Shown piece after piece: positions 17,027 to 25,407 of a DNA stretch of 64,000 nt; the first letter of the stretch is position 1, and the number at the start of each line of letters is the position of its first letter. The stretch covers positions 1 through 64,000 of the forward strand of contig JAPKDG010000005.1 of NCBI GenBank assembly GCA_028822645.1. The letters run 5' to 3'. This DNA is from Longimicrobiales bacterium (lineage in GTDB: Bacteria; Gemmatimonadota; Gemmatimonadetes; Longimicrobiales; Gaopeijiaceae). Under the pieces are notes generated by a model, which worked only from the letters and a program-made list of their open reading frames with translations, searched no databases and was not told where the DNA came from. Position numbers and translations under genes: made by a program.

Positions 17027-18226
17027 CTATTCATTCGGAGAACCTTCGAGCAATCCTTCCAAATCTCGCTCTTCAGATCCATTCTCTGTACAAATTGCAT
17101 ATTTTTTTTGTTGAGAACCATACATTGCCACGCCCGCGGATTCACCTTTTTTATTTAAGATAAAAAATCTTACATCAAAAGCAGGAAGACCTCTACTGTT
17201 CAATAACCTACTCTCTACTGTGTTTGCTTCGATTCTCTTCAGAGCGCTCATCCCTGCATCGAGAGGAGACATCCCATGGCGCATGTTTTCGACTATCAGG
17301 AAAGAAGTTAGATTGTAGAGGTTGGCTTCACCTCTCCCCGTAGACCCCGCCACACCGATATCTCCATCGACATAAAGGCCAGCCCCTAGAATAGGAGAAT
17401 CCCCTACCCGCCCTGGAATTTTCCAGGCAAGACCCGAAGTTGTCGTCACTCCACAAATATCTCCCGACGGAGAGATTCCGTTACAGTTAATAGTGCCCCA
17501 GAAGCTATTTTCTTCTATCAAACCCTCATCCACCATGGCCAGGCCCGCACGGTAAAATTCATCAGCCTTCGATCTCATCCTAGCACCGATCTCATCTCTG
17601 TCGCCTGAAGAATCTTTGAAACCTTTTCTTTTAGATGGGTCCAGAAAATGCTCAGGATCGATGCGACGTTTCCATTCCAACCAAAGAGCACGGGATTTTT
17701 CAGTATTCAAATCATCTTCTATAACGAATCCGAGTTGTCTGGCAAACTGCTGAGCACCTGAACCTGCTAACAGATGGTGATCAGTCAATTCCATAACACT
17801 CTTAGCAATCAAAGAAGGGGTCCGAATGCCTTCAATGGCTGCTACGCCTCCAGCCCATTTTTTAGGTCCATGCATGCAGCAAGAGTCCAATTGAACGACA
17901 CCGTCAGCATTTGGTAACCCGCCGTACCCAATGCCTGATTCCTCAGGGTCTAGCTCAGGGATATTGACTCCAGCGATCAACGCTTCGAGGGTGTCTTCTC
18001 CTTCGATGATCCCTTTGAAGGCTCTTTCAACTGCGTTATAAGAGCCGCCGTTGCGATACCGATATCCACTTGTATCAGATATCACTACTGGACTAATCAA
18101 TTTAGGAGTGAAAACATGAGGAGATTTTGTTCTGTTATTCGATCGTTTGCCTAGACCTACAGATCCAGCTGAAACTCCCACAGCAGTGGCCTGAAGAAAT
18201 CTACGTCTGTTTATCTTTGTGTCCAT
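17027..18226 (-). CDS. Tat-exported N4-(beta-N-acetylglucosaminyl)-L-asparaginase-like Ntn hydrolase
   Basis: 399 residues. The N-terminus has a twin-arginine signal (NRRRFLQATAVGVSAG). The body contains GICGVTTTSG-type sequence (DICGVTTTSGLAWKIPGR), in which the first Thr of the TTSG segment would be the autocatalytic nucleophile, and GRVGDSPILGAGLY with GSTGRGEANL, typical of glycosylasparaginase. Such enzymes cut the GlcNAc-Asn bond or act on isoaspartyl peptides. Export by Tat implies folding before translocation. It lies upstream of the amidohydrolase on the same strand, in a neighbourhood of exported amide-bond hydrolases. Confidence 0.85.
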   Translation of the reverse strand: MDTKINRRRFLQATAVGVSAGSVGLGKRSNNRTKSPHVFTPKLISPVVISDTSGYRYRNGGSYNAVERAFKGIIEGEDTLEALIAGVNIPELDPEESGIGYGGLPNADGVVQLDSCCMHGPKKWAGGVAAIEGIRTPSLIAKSVMELTDHHLLAGSGAQQFARQLGFVIEDDLNTEKSRALWLEWKRRIDPEHFLDPSKRKGFKDSSGDRDEIGARMRSKADEFYRAGLAMVDEGLIEENSFWGTINCNGISPSGDICGVTTTSGLAWKIPGRVGDSPILGAGLYVDGDIGVAGSTGRGEANLYNLTSFLIVENMRHGMSPLDAGMSALKRIEANTVESRLLNSRGLPAFDVRFFILNKKGESAGVAMYGSQQKKYAICTENGSEERDLEGLLEGSPNE

Positions 18227-18306
18227 TTAGCTATCTCCTTATGTGCCAGACAAAATCTCTGAACGACTTATCGATTGACATGCTTAATCAATAGTCGCGA
18301 GCAAAA

Positions 18307-18543
18307 TCAACTTCGAATGTTTTGCATTGCTTTGCCCACTAGAGGACCAACTAATCCTCCAACAGTAGCTCCAATTACAGTCATTAATCCAATAGGATTT
18401 AGATACTGCAAGAAAGGTGGTCCTCCAGAAAAAAAGACGGATTTAATGATTCCAATAGTCAAAAATGTTCCGCCAACTGCCACCATCCCCTTGATAGTCC
18501 ATCGAACTGTAGATATTTGACTAAATTTCCATTTCGTAATCAA
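18307..18543 (-). CDS. Small hydrophobic protein of unknown function
   Basis: 78 residues with two likely membrane segments (about residues 19-37 and 51-70, the latter Gly-rich: GLMTVIGATVGGLVGPLVG). I do not recognise the family. The start is TTG overlapping the sulP stop (TTGA), with AGGA about 8 nt upstream, so it looks like the last gene of the efflux/molybdoenzyme/SulP run. It may be an accessory subunit or a spurious call; the clean coupling favours a real gene. Confidence 0.5.
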   Translation of the reverse strand: MITKWKFSQISTVRWTIKGMVAVGGTFLTIGIIKSVFFSGGPPFLQYLNPIGLMTVIGATVGGLVGPLVGKAMQNIRS

Positions 18544-20015
18544 TTGACCCGTCCTAGGATTTTTCCAGCATGGTCGGGAATGCCCACTAATTCAACCTGT
18601 ATTCCACTTTCAGCAGCTTCATCTCTGAATTCTTTCAATGCTAATGCCCCTGTAAAATCAACTCTGCCCACCCCGGTGAGATCAATTATAAACCTTCTGG
18701 CTCCAGGATTTAAGGGTAAGGTTTCATTGATTGCTTCCTGCATGAAAGCCGCAGATCCAAACCACAGTACTCCACTTAGACGGACATGGATGGAATCTCC
18801 TTCAGCCCAAGATTCACAAGAAGGGTTCAGTTCGCGCCAAATGTGTACACTTACAGCTGCAAGAGTCCCTAACAACACTGCCTGTTCCACGTGGGGAGAC
18901 AGCATGAGCGTCAGGACAAAAGTCATCCAAGAGACCACAGCTTGCAGAGGTGCTACCCTCCAAAGATATGTTAGGAATCGGAATTGTATTAAAGGAACAG
19001 CTGCCGTGATCACAATAGCACCAAGCACGGCTCTGGGTAAATCAGCCAATAAACCCGCAAAAGGAATACATAGAAAAACCACCAATCCCGCCACAGCGCC
19101 ACTCAACCGACTCCGAGCGCCAGATGAGTAATTTAAACTACTCCTTACAAACGATCCTCCCACAGGAAAACCACCAAATAATCCCGAGGCTAAATTCGCT
19201 GCGCCCTGACTAATAAACTCACGATCAGGGTTCCAAGCTATCCTCTGTAGCTTAGCATATTTACTTGAAATTGCAGCAACTTCGGCAAAGCTGACTAGTG
19301 CTATCACGATACTGGGGATGATTAGTAAATGAATTTGTGTCCAAGGCAAAGCCAAACTCGGACGAGGTATACTAACATCGATCGTCCCAATTGTAGCGCC
19401 GGTATAGTTTGACATTTGGGAGTAAACTATTCCGAGAACAGTAGCCATCAAGACTCCTGGTATCAGCACATGTATCCGTCGACTGACCAAGACAATCAGT
19501 ACCGTCAAAGCCGATATTATAATAGTAACAAGATGCCAGTTTTCTGGAGATCCCAGACTTGTAATAGCTGCTCCAAGAACACTCCCTTCTTCTCGTGTTA
19601 CCCCCAGCACTAAAGGTAACTGTGAAGAAACGATTAAAACTCCTGCGGCAGAACTAAATCCATCTAAGACTGGACGAGAAAGAAGATAAGAGATCCACCC
19701 TCCACCAAGAACACCTATTGCTATCCGCACTATACCAATAGATAAAGCCAGTAAGGCAGCGAAAAGTATAAATTCCTGAGATCCTGTCTCCGCCAAAGGT
19801 GCTACAGTGCTAAAAGTGAGAAGGGCTGCTAGCGCTGTCGGCCCCGTCTGTAAAATTGGTGAAGATGTAAAAAAAGAAGCTGCTATAGGAGCTACAATAG
19901 CTGAAATCCATCCATACTCCGGGGGCAATCCAGCTAGGTCAGCATAGGCCATTGAGGCAGGGATTAGGACTAAGGCCACACTGACCCCAGAAAGTATATC
20001 CTTTAGGCTATTCAT
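18540..20015 (-). CDS. SulP-family anion transporter with STAS domain
   Basis: About 491 residues. DILSGVSVALVLIPASMAYADLAGLPPEYG is the SulP signature, followed by about 12-14 hydrophobic segments and a C-terminal STAS domain (FIIDLTGVGRVDFTGALALKEF, about residues 440-462). SulP proteins move sulfate, bicarbonate or dicarboxylates; the substrate cannot be told here. The start ATG at 20015 has GAGG 6 nt upstream, overlapping the torD-like stop. Its place right after a molybdoenzyme and chaperone suggests an oxyanion link, but that is inference. Confidence 0.9.
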   Translation of the reverse strand: MNSLKDILSGVSVALVLIPASMAYADLAGLPPEYGWISAIVAPIAASFFTSSPILQTGPTALAALLTFSTVAPLAETGSQEFILFAALLALSIGIVRIAIGVLGGGWISYLLSRPVLDGFSSAAGVLIVSSQLPLVLGVTREEGSVLGAAITSLGSPENWHLVTIIISALTVLIVLVSRRIHVLIPGVLMATVLGIVYSQMSNYTGATIGTIDVSIPRPSLALPWTQIHLLIIPSIVIALVSFAEVAAISSKYAKLQRIAWNPDREFISQGAANLASGLFGGFPVGGSFVRSSLNYSSGARSRLSGAVAGLVVFLCIPFAGLLADLPRAVLGAIVITAAVPLIQFRFLTYLWRVAPLQAVVSWMTFVLTLMLSPHVEQAVLLGTLAAVSVHIWRELNPSCESWAEGDSIHVRLSGVLWFGSAAFMQEAINETLPLNPGARRFIIDLTGVGRVDFTGALALKEFRDEAAESGIQVELVGIPDHAGKILGRVN

Positions 20016-20023
20016 CTCATACC

Positions 20024-20893
20024 TCAATTTTCCTCTTTTAGATCACAGGATAACTGGTGAAGCAATTCTCCAGATTCCTTGGCACGCCTTTCCCAGTGCA
20101 AACAAAGGTCTCCCAAAGGGCCCCATTTCCCTGATGTATAATGAGATCTCTCGTAAGCCACTTTGGCTAACTCTTCCAGAGTTTGTTTGGGTGCTAGTCT
20201 GAGCAAGTCCTTAAGGATTCCCTGACGATCGTGATCCTCTGTAGAAATGCCAATCTCAGCAGATAAATTATTCAGATCTTCCCTGAGCAAGATGAATCCC
20301 GATTGAACGGGAGCGAACAAACTGGACAAAAACTGTGGAGCTCCACTACGACGTGGATCAAGCAACCCTGAGGAGGCATCCAGGTGCCTTGGTAGGTCCT
20401 CTAAGGGGCCTAACAATTCAAATTTATATATCAAAGTTTCAGACAATAGCCTTGCCCAATCACCATAGACTGTCCCCTTTCCAATAGATTCAACTCTATC
20501 CAGATACATTGGCGCCCACGGTAATAGATGTTCCCAAAATAGAGCTGCTAGAGATCGCTCGATTAGGAGTGCACGCGCAGGTTCTTGCTCAGAAACCTGA
20601 CTTTCTTCGAGTAAGGCGGCCAGTCCAAGGAGCCTGCCCAGATGGTCTGGATCATGGGGTACATCCCTTTGGAGAGCCTGCCAGAATCCAGAAATACGCC
20701 CCAAGGCTTCACCTCCTACAATACCTTCATTGCTTGTATAAACAGAAGCGTACGGAGGTAAATTGTGGCAAAAAATTTCTTGGTAAATATCCGAGCATGG
20801 GGATTCTGAAAAGCCAAGAATTTCAGCGAGTTTTATATGTTCATCCTTGGGGGGCTCACAAAATACGCCCAAGGCTCGGATCAATTCAACCAC
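20024..20893 (-). CDS. TorD/DmsD-like molybdoenzyme maturation chaperone
   Basis: 289 residues, helical, with no signal or membrane segment. The pattern of an early Leu-rich region with YASVYTSNEG, then ERSLAALFWEHLLPWAPMYLDRV (about residues 128-150), fits the TorD/NarJ-type chaperones; the E-H-L-x-PW motif near the middle is typical. These hold the apo-molybdoenzyme until the cofactor is inserted. It follows the catalytic subunit by 47 nt. The N-terminal part is diverged and the match rests on motif plus context. GTG start. Confidence 0.75.
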   Translation of the reverse strand: MVELIRALGVFCEPPKDEHIKLAEILGFSESPCSDIYQEIFCHNLPPYASVYTSNEGIVGGEALGRISGFWQALQRDVPHDPDHLGRLLGLAALLEESQVSEQEPARALLIERSLAALFWEHLLPWAPMYLDRVESIGKGTVYGDWARLLSETLIYKFELLGPLEDLPRHLDASSGLLDPRRSGAPQFLSSLFAPVQSGFILLREDLNNLSAEIGISTEDHDRQGILKDLLRLAPKQTLEELAKVAYERSHYTSGKWGPLGDLCLHWERRAKESGELLHQLSCDLKEEN

Positions 20894-20940
20894 GAGGGAT
20901 CGGGCCCCAGGAGTTACTGAACATTATTGCAATCTGTTTA

Positions 20941-23829
20941 TCAGAGTTGGTATGCAGCATCCGAAGGCCTGCCTGGCCGGTCAAACCAACTCGGTCTTCT
21001 AGTACCGTCTGGACTGACGGTATCTACAGGCCGTGTGAGGGTCAACCATTCTCTAAAAATCCTAGATGACTTGTCAGTATCAACAAATATATCTCCTGGC
21101 CTATCTGTAGGATGAGACCTTGTAACCCTGACTGCCTGGTGCCAACAATGCATACCAGAAATAGGATCCGGATGTACTGGAAAGGTCAAATTCTGGTTAA
21201 CCCCTAAGTCAGACCACCAAATACGTTGTGTATCAGGATCGCTAGATTTATAAGCCACCTTATCAGAAATGCGTCGCATATTCCACTTATTCCCTTCTCT
21301 ATCAAGGTTGACCGCAGCCGTCACTTGGCGCTGACTTGCTACCTGTACTCTCCACCGACCCATATGATGACTACAAGCCACTACACTAGGTTTAATGGAT
21401 TCCGTAACCCAAGCCTTCACGACAAAATATCCCAAGTCAGTCTCAACCCTCAATAGATCTCCAGTTACCACACCCAATGGATCAGCATCCAATGGATTTA
21501 TCCATAATGGATTTGTGTGAGCAATCTCATCTAACCATTTGGAGTTACCACTTCTTGTATGAATTTGGACCGGAACTCGAAAAGTCGGTAGCAACACAAG
21601 TTGACCGTCATCCAGATTTTCCGGATGTATATGGCTCTTGATATAACCTGGCATAGCTAGCTCCGGCCATCCCCAATCCACCATAGTTCTGGAAAAGAAT
21701 TCCAGTTTTCCTGAAGGAGTAGGAAAACCTCTTTTCACATCATCACCCATCAACAAACCCGTACACCTCAAGCCCTCACGTTTCGGACCTTTAGGAGCCG
21801 TAGTAGTGTGTGGTTCATTCGCCCTAGGTGCACTAGTGTAGACCCTGCCCTGCTTGTCGACCTCTACATCCTTAAGTTCGTCAGAATCGACATTTTCCGC
21901 ATAAAGTGCACCCACTTCTCCTCTGATTTCAAACGCGCCATATTTCCTCATATATTCTAGTGTGGTGATACCTTCACTGGCGGCAGCTTCTGGAAGGCCT
22001 GGCACTGAATTGTCGAACATCCAAGAATAATATTCGTCTACGGAAAGGCGAGTTCCAGGATTTACTTTAGACTCGAAGTATTTCCGGATATTGAGCTCTC
22101 CTGTAGGGTCGATTCTCCAGGACAATTCCATCCAAAACTCATTTTCTTCCCAAACCTCTCCTGGATTCACTTCTCTTGTATCAGTTACGTCTTGGCCGAT
22201 CCGTGTCCGTGCTGCTCTTAACACAGGTTGCCTGAAGCCGATCCACTGTCCGTTATATTGCTCATAGGAATGAACATCGTGACGCTCTGATGCCAAACCC
22301 ATAGGAAGCACATAATCCGCATATTGAGAAGTTTCATTCCAAGTGGGCGTCAGAGCAACATGCATCCCCACAAGGTCCTCATCAGTCAGTGCTTGTATCC
22401 ATGAAAACCCATCTGGATTAGTCCATACGGGATTATAAACTCGCGTAAAATAGGTATCCAGCTTGCCCCTTCCCTCCAACAAAAAATGAGGAAGAAGTAT
22501 AGACATTTCATGATAAGACAGAGGATATTCCTTGGGCCATATCAACTCATTCCATTCGTCCGGACCTTCGGGACTATGCATAGGTTTGGGAGAGAATCTA
22601 TTCCAAGCCGCTAGGTGAGTTCCTCCCTTCGTAGCCACCGCTCCCATAAGCGTACAAAGTAAATATAAGCTCCTGGAAACCTGCCATCCACCCAAATTAC
22701 CTGAAGCCGCACTACGCCAATTATGAACAGAAAGTTTGTTGCCAGCTCGTGCCACAGTCTCAGCTATTTCCTTTAGGTCTTCCGGATTGACTTGAGCCTC
22801 CGAAGCAGCATAATCAAAAGTAAAGTCCGAATAGACATCTTTCAAAAGCACTTGAAATCTATCAAATGTACATTCTTCTTGAGGATGACAGGAACGCATA
22901 TATTCCTCCCAATTCCACCAAGAACAAACAAATTCACTGTCATACAAGTCATTCTGAATTAAGTAATTTGCAATCGCCAAATTAATGGAGGCTTCAGACC
23001 CAGGATATGGAGAAATAAAATGGTCTGCGTGAGTCGCTGTGTTAGACAATCGGGTATCAAAAACTATGACCTTCGCTCCACGCTCACGAGCTTCGATAAT
23101 TCGCTGAGCATGTGGATTGAAATAATGCCCGGTTTCAAGGTGGCTAGAAATTAAGAATATCACTTCTGCGTTTGCGAAATCTGGGCTGGGTCGGTCCGAA
23201 CCTACCCACAACTGAAAACCCACTCTCGCACTAGAGGAGCAAATATTAGTGTGTGAGTTGTGCCCATCTACTCCCCAAGCACCCAAAACATTATTTGCAA
23301 ACCCATCTTCACCTGGGCGACCCACGTGGTACATTATTTCATTCTTTCGGTTCTCTGTTAAGGCTTTCCGAAGCCTACTAGCAAGGTCGTCAAGGGCTTC
23401 GTCCCAGCTCACTCTTTCCCAGTCTCCTTCACCTCGTTTTCCTTTTCGCTTGAGGGGGTACAAAATCCTCTCTGGGTCCTTAATTTGGTTCAGAGTGGCA
23501 GGTCCTTTCGCACAATTCCTACCTCTTGACCCTGGATGTTCAGGATTTCCTTCAAATTTCTTTACTTCCAGGGTCTCTCGATCCACATAGGCCAGTAGCC
23601 CACAGGCCGATTCACAGTTGAAACATGTAGTTGGTACCAGCATATATCGCCGTTCTACTTTCTTGGGCCATTCAGTCGACTCTAACTCAACCCAATCATC
23701 CCATCTTTCCTTAGGGGGAAATGCAGACAGATGGACCCTACTCGGCCCAGGGTAGAAAGTTTCCCCTCTTGCTTCAACGTCTTTTCGAGCTACCGAAACC
23801 CGATTATTTACCCGATCTAAATCACTCAC
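20941..23829 (-). CDS. Molybdopterin oxidoreductase catalytic subunit (DMSO-reductase superfamily)
   Basis: 962 residues. An N-terminal [4Fe-4S] site is formed by C69-x2-C72-x3-C76-x29-C106 (CFNCESACG ... NCAKG). The bis-MGD domains follow, with a likely Mo-ligand stretch NICSSSARVG near residue 197 (Cys197 the best candidate), then VIFDTRLSNTATHAD and the C-terminal domain with VACSHHMGRWR. There is no Tat or Sec signal, so the enzyme should face the cytoplasm. With the neighbouring Fe-S/NrfD fusion it forms a complex-iron-sulfur molybdoenzyme of the Psr/Ttr/Arr type. The substrate (sulfur, arsenic, selenium or other oxyanion) is not readable. GTG start with AGGGG upstream. Confidence 0.88.
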   Translation of the reverse strand: MSDLDRVNNRVSVARKDVEARGETFYPGPSRVHLSAFPPKERWDDWVELESTEWPKKVERRYMLVPTTCFNCESACGLLAYVDRETLEVKKFEGNPEHPGSRGRNCAKGPATLNQIKDPERILYPLKRKGKRGEGDWERVSWDEALDDLASRLRKALTENRKNEIMYHVGRPGEDGFANNVLGAWGVDGHNSHTNICSSSARVGFQLWVGSDRPSPDFANAEVIFLISSHLETGHYFNPHAQRIIEARERGAKVIVFDTRLSNTATHADHFISPYPGSEASINLAIANYLIQNDLYDSEFVCSWWNWEEYMRSCHPQEECTFDRFQVLLKDVYSDFTFDYAASEAQVNPEDLKEIAETVARAGNKLSVHNWRSAASGNLGGWQVSRSLYLLCTLMGAVATKGGTHLAAWNRFSPKPMHSPEGPDEWNELIWPKEYPLSYHEMSILLPHFLLEGRGKLDTYFTRVYNPVWTNPDGFSWIQALTDEDLVGMHVALTPTWNETSQYADYVLPMGLASERHDVHSYEQYNGQWIGFRQPVLRAARTRIGQDVTDTREVNPGEVWEENEFWMELSWRIDPTGELNIRKYFESKVNPGTRLSVDEYYSWMFDNSVPGLPEAAASEGITTLEYMRKYGAFEIRGEVGALYAENVDSDELKDVEVDKQGRVYTSAPRANEPHTTTAPKGPKREGLRCTGLLMGDDVKRGFPTPSGKLEFFSRTMVDWGWPELAMPGYIKSHIHPENLDDGQLVLLPTFRVPVQIHTRSGNSKWLDEIAHTNPLWINPLDADPLGVVTGDLLRVETDLGYFVVKAWVTESIKPSVVACSHHMGRWRVQVASQRQVTAAVNLDREGNKWNMRRISDKVAYKSSDPDTQRIWWSDLGVNQNLTFPVHPDPISGMHCWHQAVRVTRSHPTDRPGDIFVDTDKSSRIFREWLTLTRPVDTVSPDGTRRPSWFDRPGRPSDAAYQL

Positions 23830-23856
23830 AATAAAGCACCCCTTGAAAACATTGTC

Positions 23857-25407
23857 CTAAGCCAAAGGTACGACTTGCCCAGCTTGTACATACACATGCT
23901 CGTAGATTGCCAGACCTACTAAACCGAAGATCAAAGCCACTGCACCTATCGCGGGGGCCAATAACCCAAGAAAAGATAGAAGCGTACTTAACCAAAAAAG
24001 ATTCTTAAATTGTCCTTTTAGAATCTCATCTACTGCTAAGCGTTGGTGTGCGGATCCGTGAGGCAAGCTGAGTTCTCCAAACACCATACAAAGATGCAAT
24101 ATCGATGCAATCTGAAAACACGAAGTTAGAACTTCCACTGATTCTGTATCCACCCAACGAGAAGCCAATGCCAATATTCCAGCGCCAGCAAGAACTGCTT
24201 GGACAAAAAAATGGATTGGAAGAAGTGGGTTTTGCCATAAGTCTCGGGCTTTAGCCTGAGCAAACAGATACGCTGTATATATGGCTGTCATCACGGCAAG
24301 AGGAAATCCTATCCAGGCGATTTTCCCCTGTAAAGTACCCTCTCCTATCCAAGACAAAGCTCCATGTAATACCAACACTGCACCGTAAGCTCCGATCACC
24401 AATCCCCCTCGGACGAGCCAGCTCTTCCACTGTGGTCTAGTAAAGATCATATAAAACCTCTCTGGATGCTCCAAATCCCAAATCAGGAGACCTCCAGTCA
24501 CAGCTAATAGTGAGGTTCCCAACAGTGGAGTGCTAATACTCCAAGTAGGACTATTAGCAGACATAAGACCCAGTAGCATCAATAAGACCGGTACTATATA
24601 TGCACCAGCCGCAATAGATTTAGTCCAAGTATACAAACCGACCCTCCAATCCCAAGGGACGCTATGCGATACATCATAGGATAGAACAGCTGCAGCCGAA
24701 CTATTCTGCGTTCCAGGGTGGCCAGATGTGACTTTATGGGGATCGGTATTCTGTTCACTCCACATAAACAAACCACCTGGTGGACGTTTAGCGGCCAATG
24801 GATCCAGAGTCATATTGCTAGCCCCTTTGTAGAACACCTTAGGGCGAGTACCCTTCTCAGGTTTTCGGACTGTAACTGGCTCTTTGGCTATAATTTGGTT
24901 GACCTTTGATAGAGGATCCGTCATATCGCCAACAAGGATGGCTTGAGTCGGGCAAACAACCACACATGCTGGTTCAAGCCCAACATCGAGTCGGTGTGCA
25001 CAGAAATTACACTTTTCCGCTGACTTGTCCTCAGGATTTATAAAAATTGCATCGTAAGGACAAGCGGCTATGCAAGCCTTACACCCAATACAGGAAGATT
25101 TATCAAAATCAATGATTCCATCAGGGCGTGCGTGCATAGCTGAGGTCGGACAAGCTGGTACGCAAGGCGCACTAGAGCATTGGTTGCATCTAGTCACTTG
25201 GAAAGACCTTCGCGCCTGTGGATAACGACCTACATCTACATATTTCACATAGGTTCTAGTTACTGAAAGAGGAACGCTATTCTCAGACTTACATGCTGTG
25301 GTACACGCGTGACAACCTATACACCTTGTATGATCCAACACTTTAGCCCAAATCGGACTGGATTCTTTCAATCCCTCTGATTCTTGTGCTCTAATCAATC
25401 TATTCAC
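23857..25407 (-). CDS. Fusion of four-cluster Fe-S protein and NrfD/PsrC-type membrane anchor
   Basis: 516 residues. The N-terminal part holds four [4Fe-4S] motifs: Cys29/32/35/39, 74/77/82/86, 106/109/112/116 and 133/136/148/152. From about residue 255 it has eight or so membrane segments of NrfD/PsrC type, including SLLAVTGGLLIWDLEHPERFY. Electron-transfer and quinone-site subunits, usually separate genes, are therefore one polypeptide. It lacks a signal peptide, matching the cytoplasmic catalytic subunit. Its GTG start overlaps the RND-pump stop (TAGTG), so translation is coupled to the efflux genes. It should pass electrons between the quinone pool and the molybdoenzyme. Confidence 0.88.
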   Translation of the reverse strand: MNRLIRAQESEGLKESSPIWAKVLDHTRCIGCHACTTACKSENSVPLSVTRTYVKYVDVGRYPQARRSFQVTRCNQCSSAPCVPACPTSAMHARPDGIIDFDKSSCIGCKACIAACPYDAIFINPEDKSAEKCNFCAHRLDVGLEPACVVVCPTQAILVGDMTDPLSKVNQIIAKEPVTVRKPEKGTRPKVFYKGASNMTLDPLAAKRPPGGLFMWSEQNTDPHKVTSGHPGTQNSSAAAVLSYDVSHSVPWDWRVGLYTWTKSIAAGAYIVPVLLMLLGLMSANSPTWSISTPLLGTSLLAVTGGLLIWDLEHPERFYMIFTRPQWKSWLVRGGLVIGAYGAVLVLHGALSWIGEGTLQGKIAWIGFPLAVMTAIYTAYLFAQAKARDLWQNPLLPIHFFVQAVLAGAGILALASRWVDTESVEVLTSCFQIASILHLCMVFGELSLPHGSAHQRLAVDEILKGQFKNLFWLSTLLSFLGLLAPAIGAVALIFGLVGLAIYEHVYVQAGQVVPLA

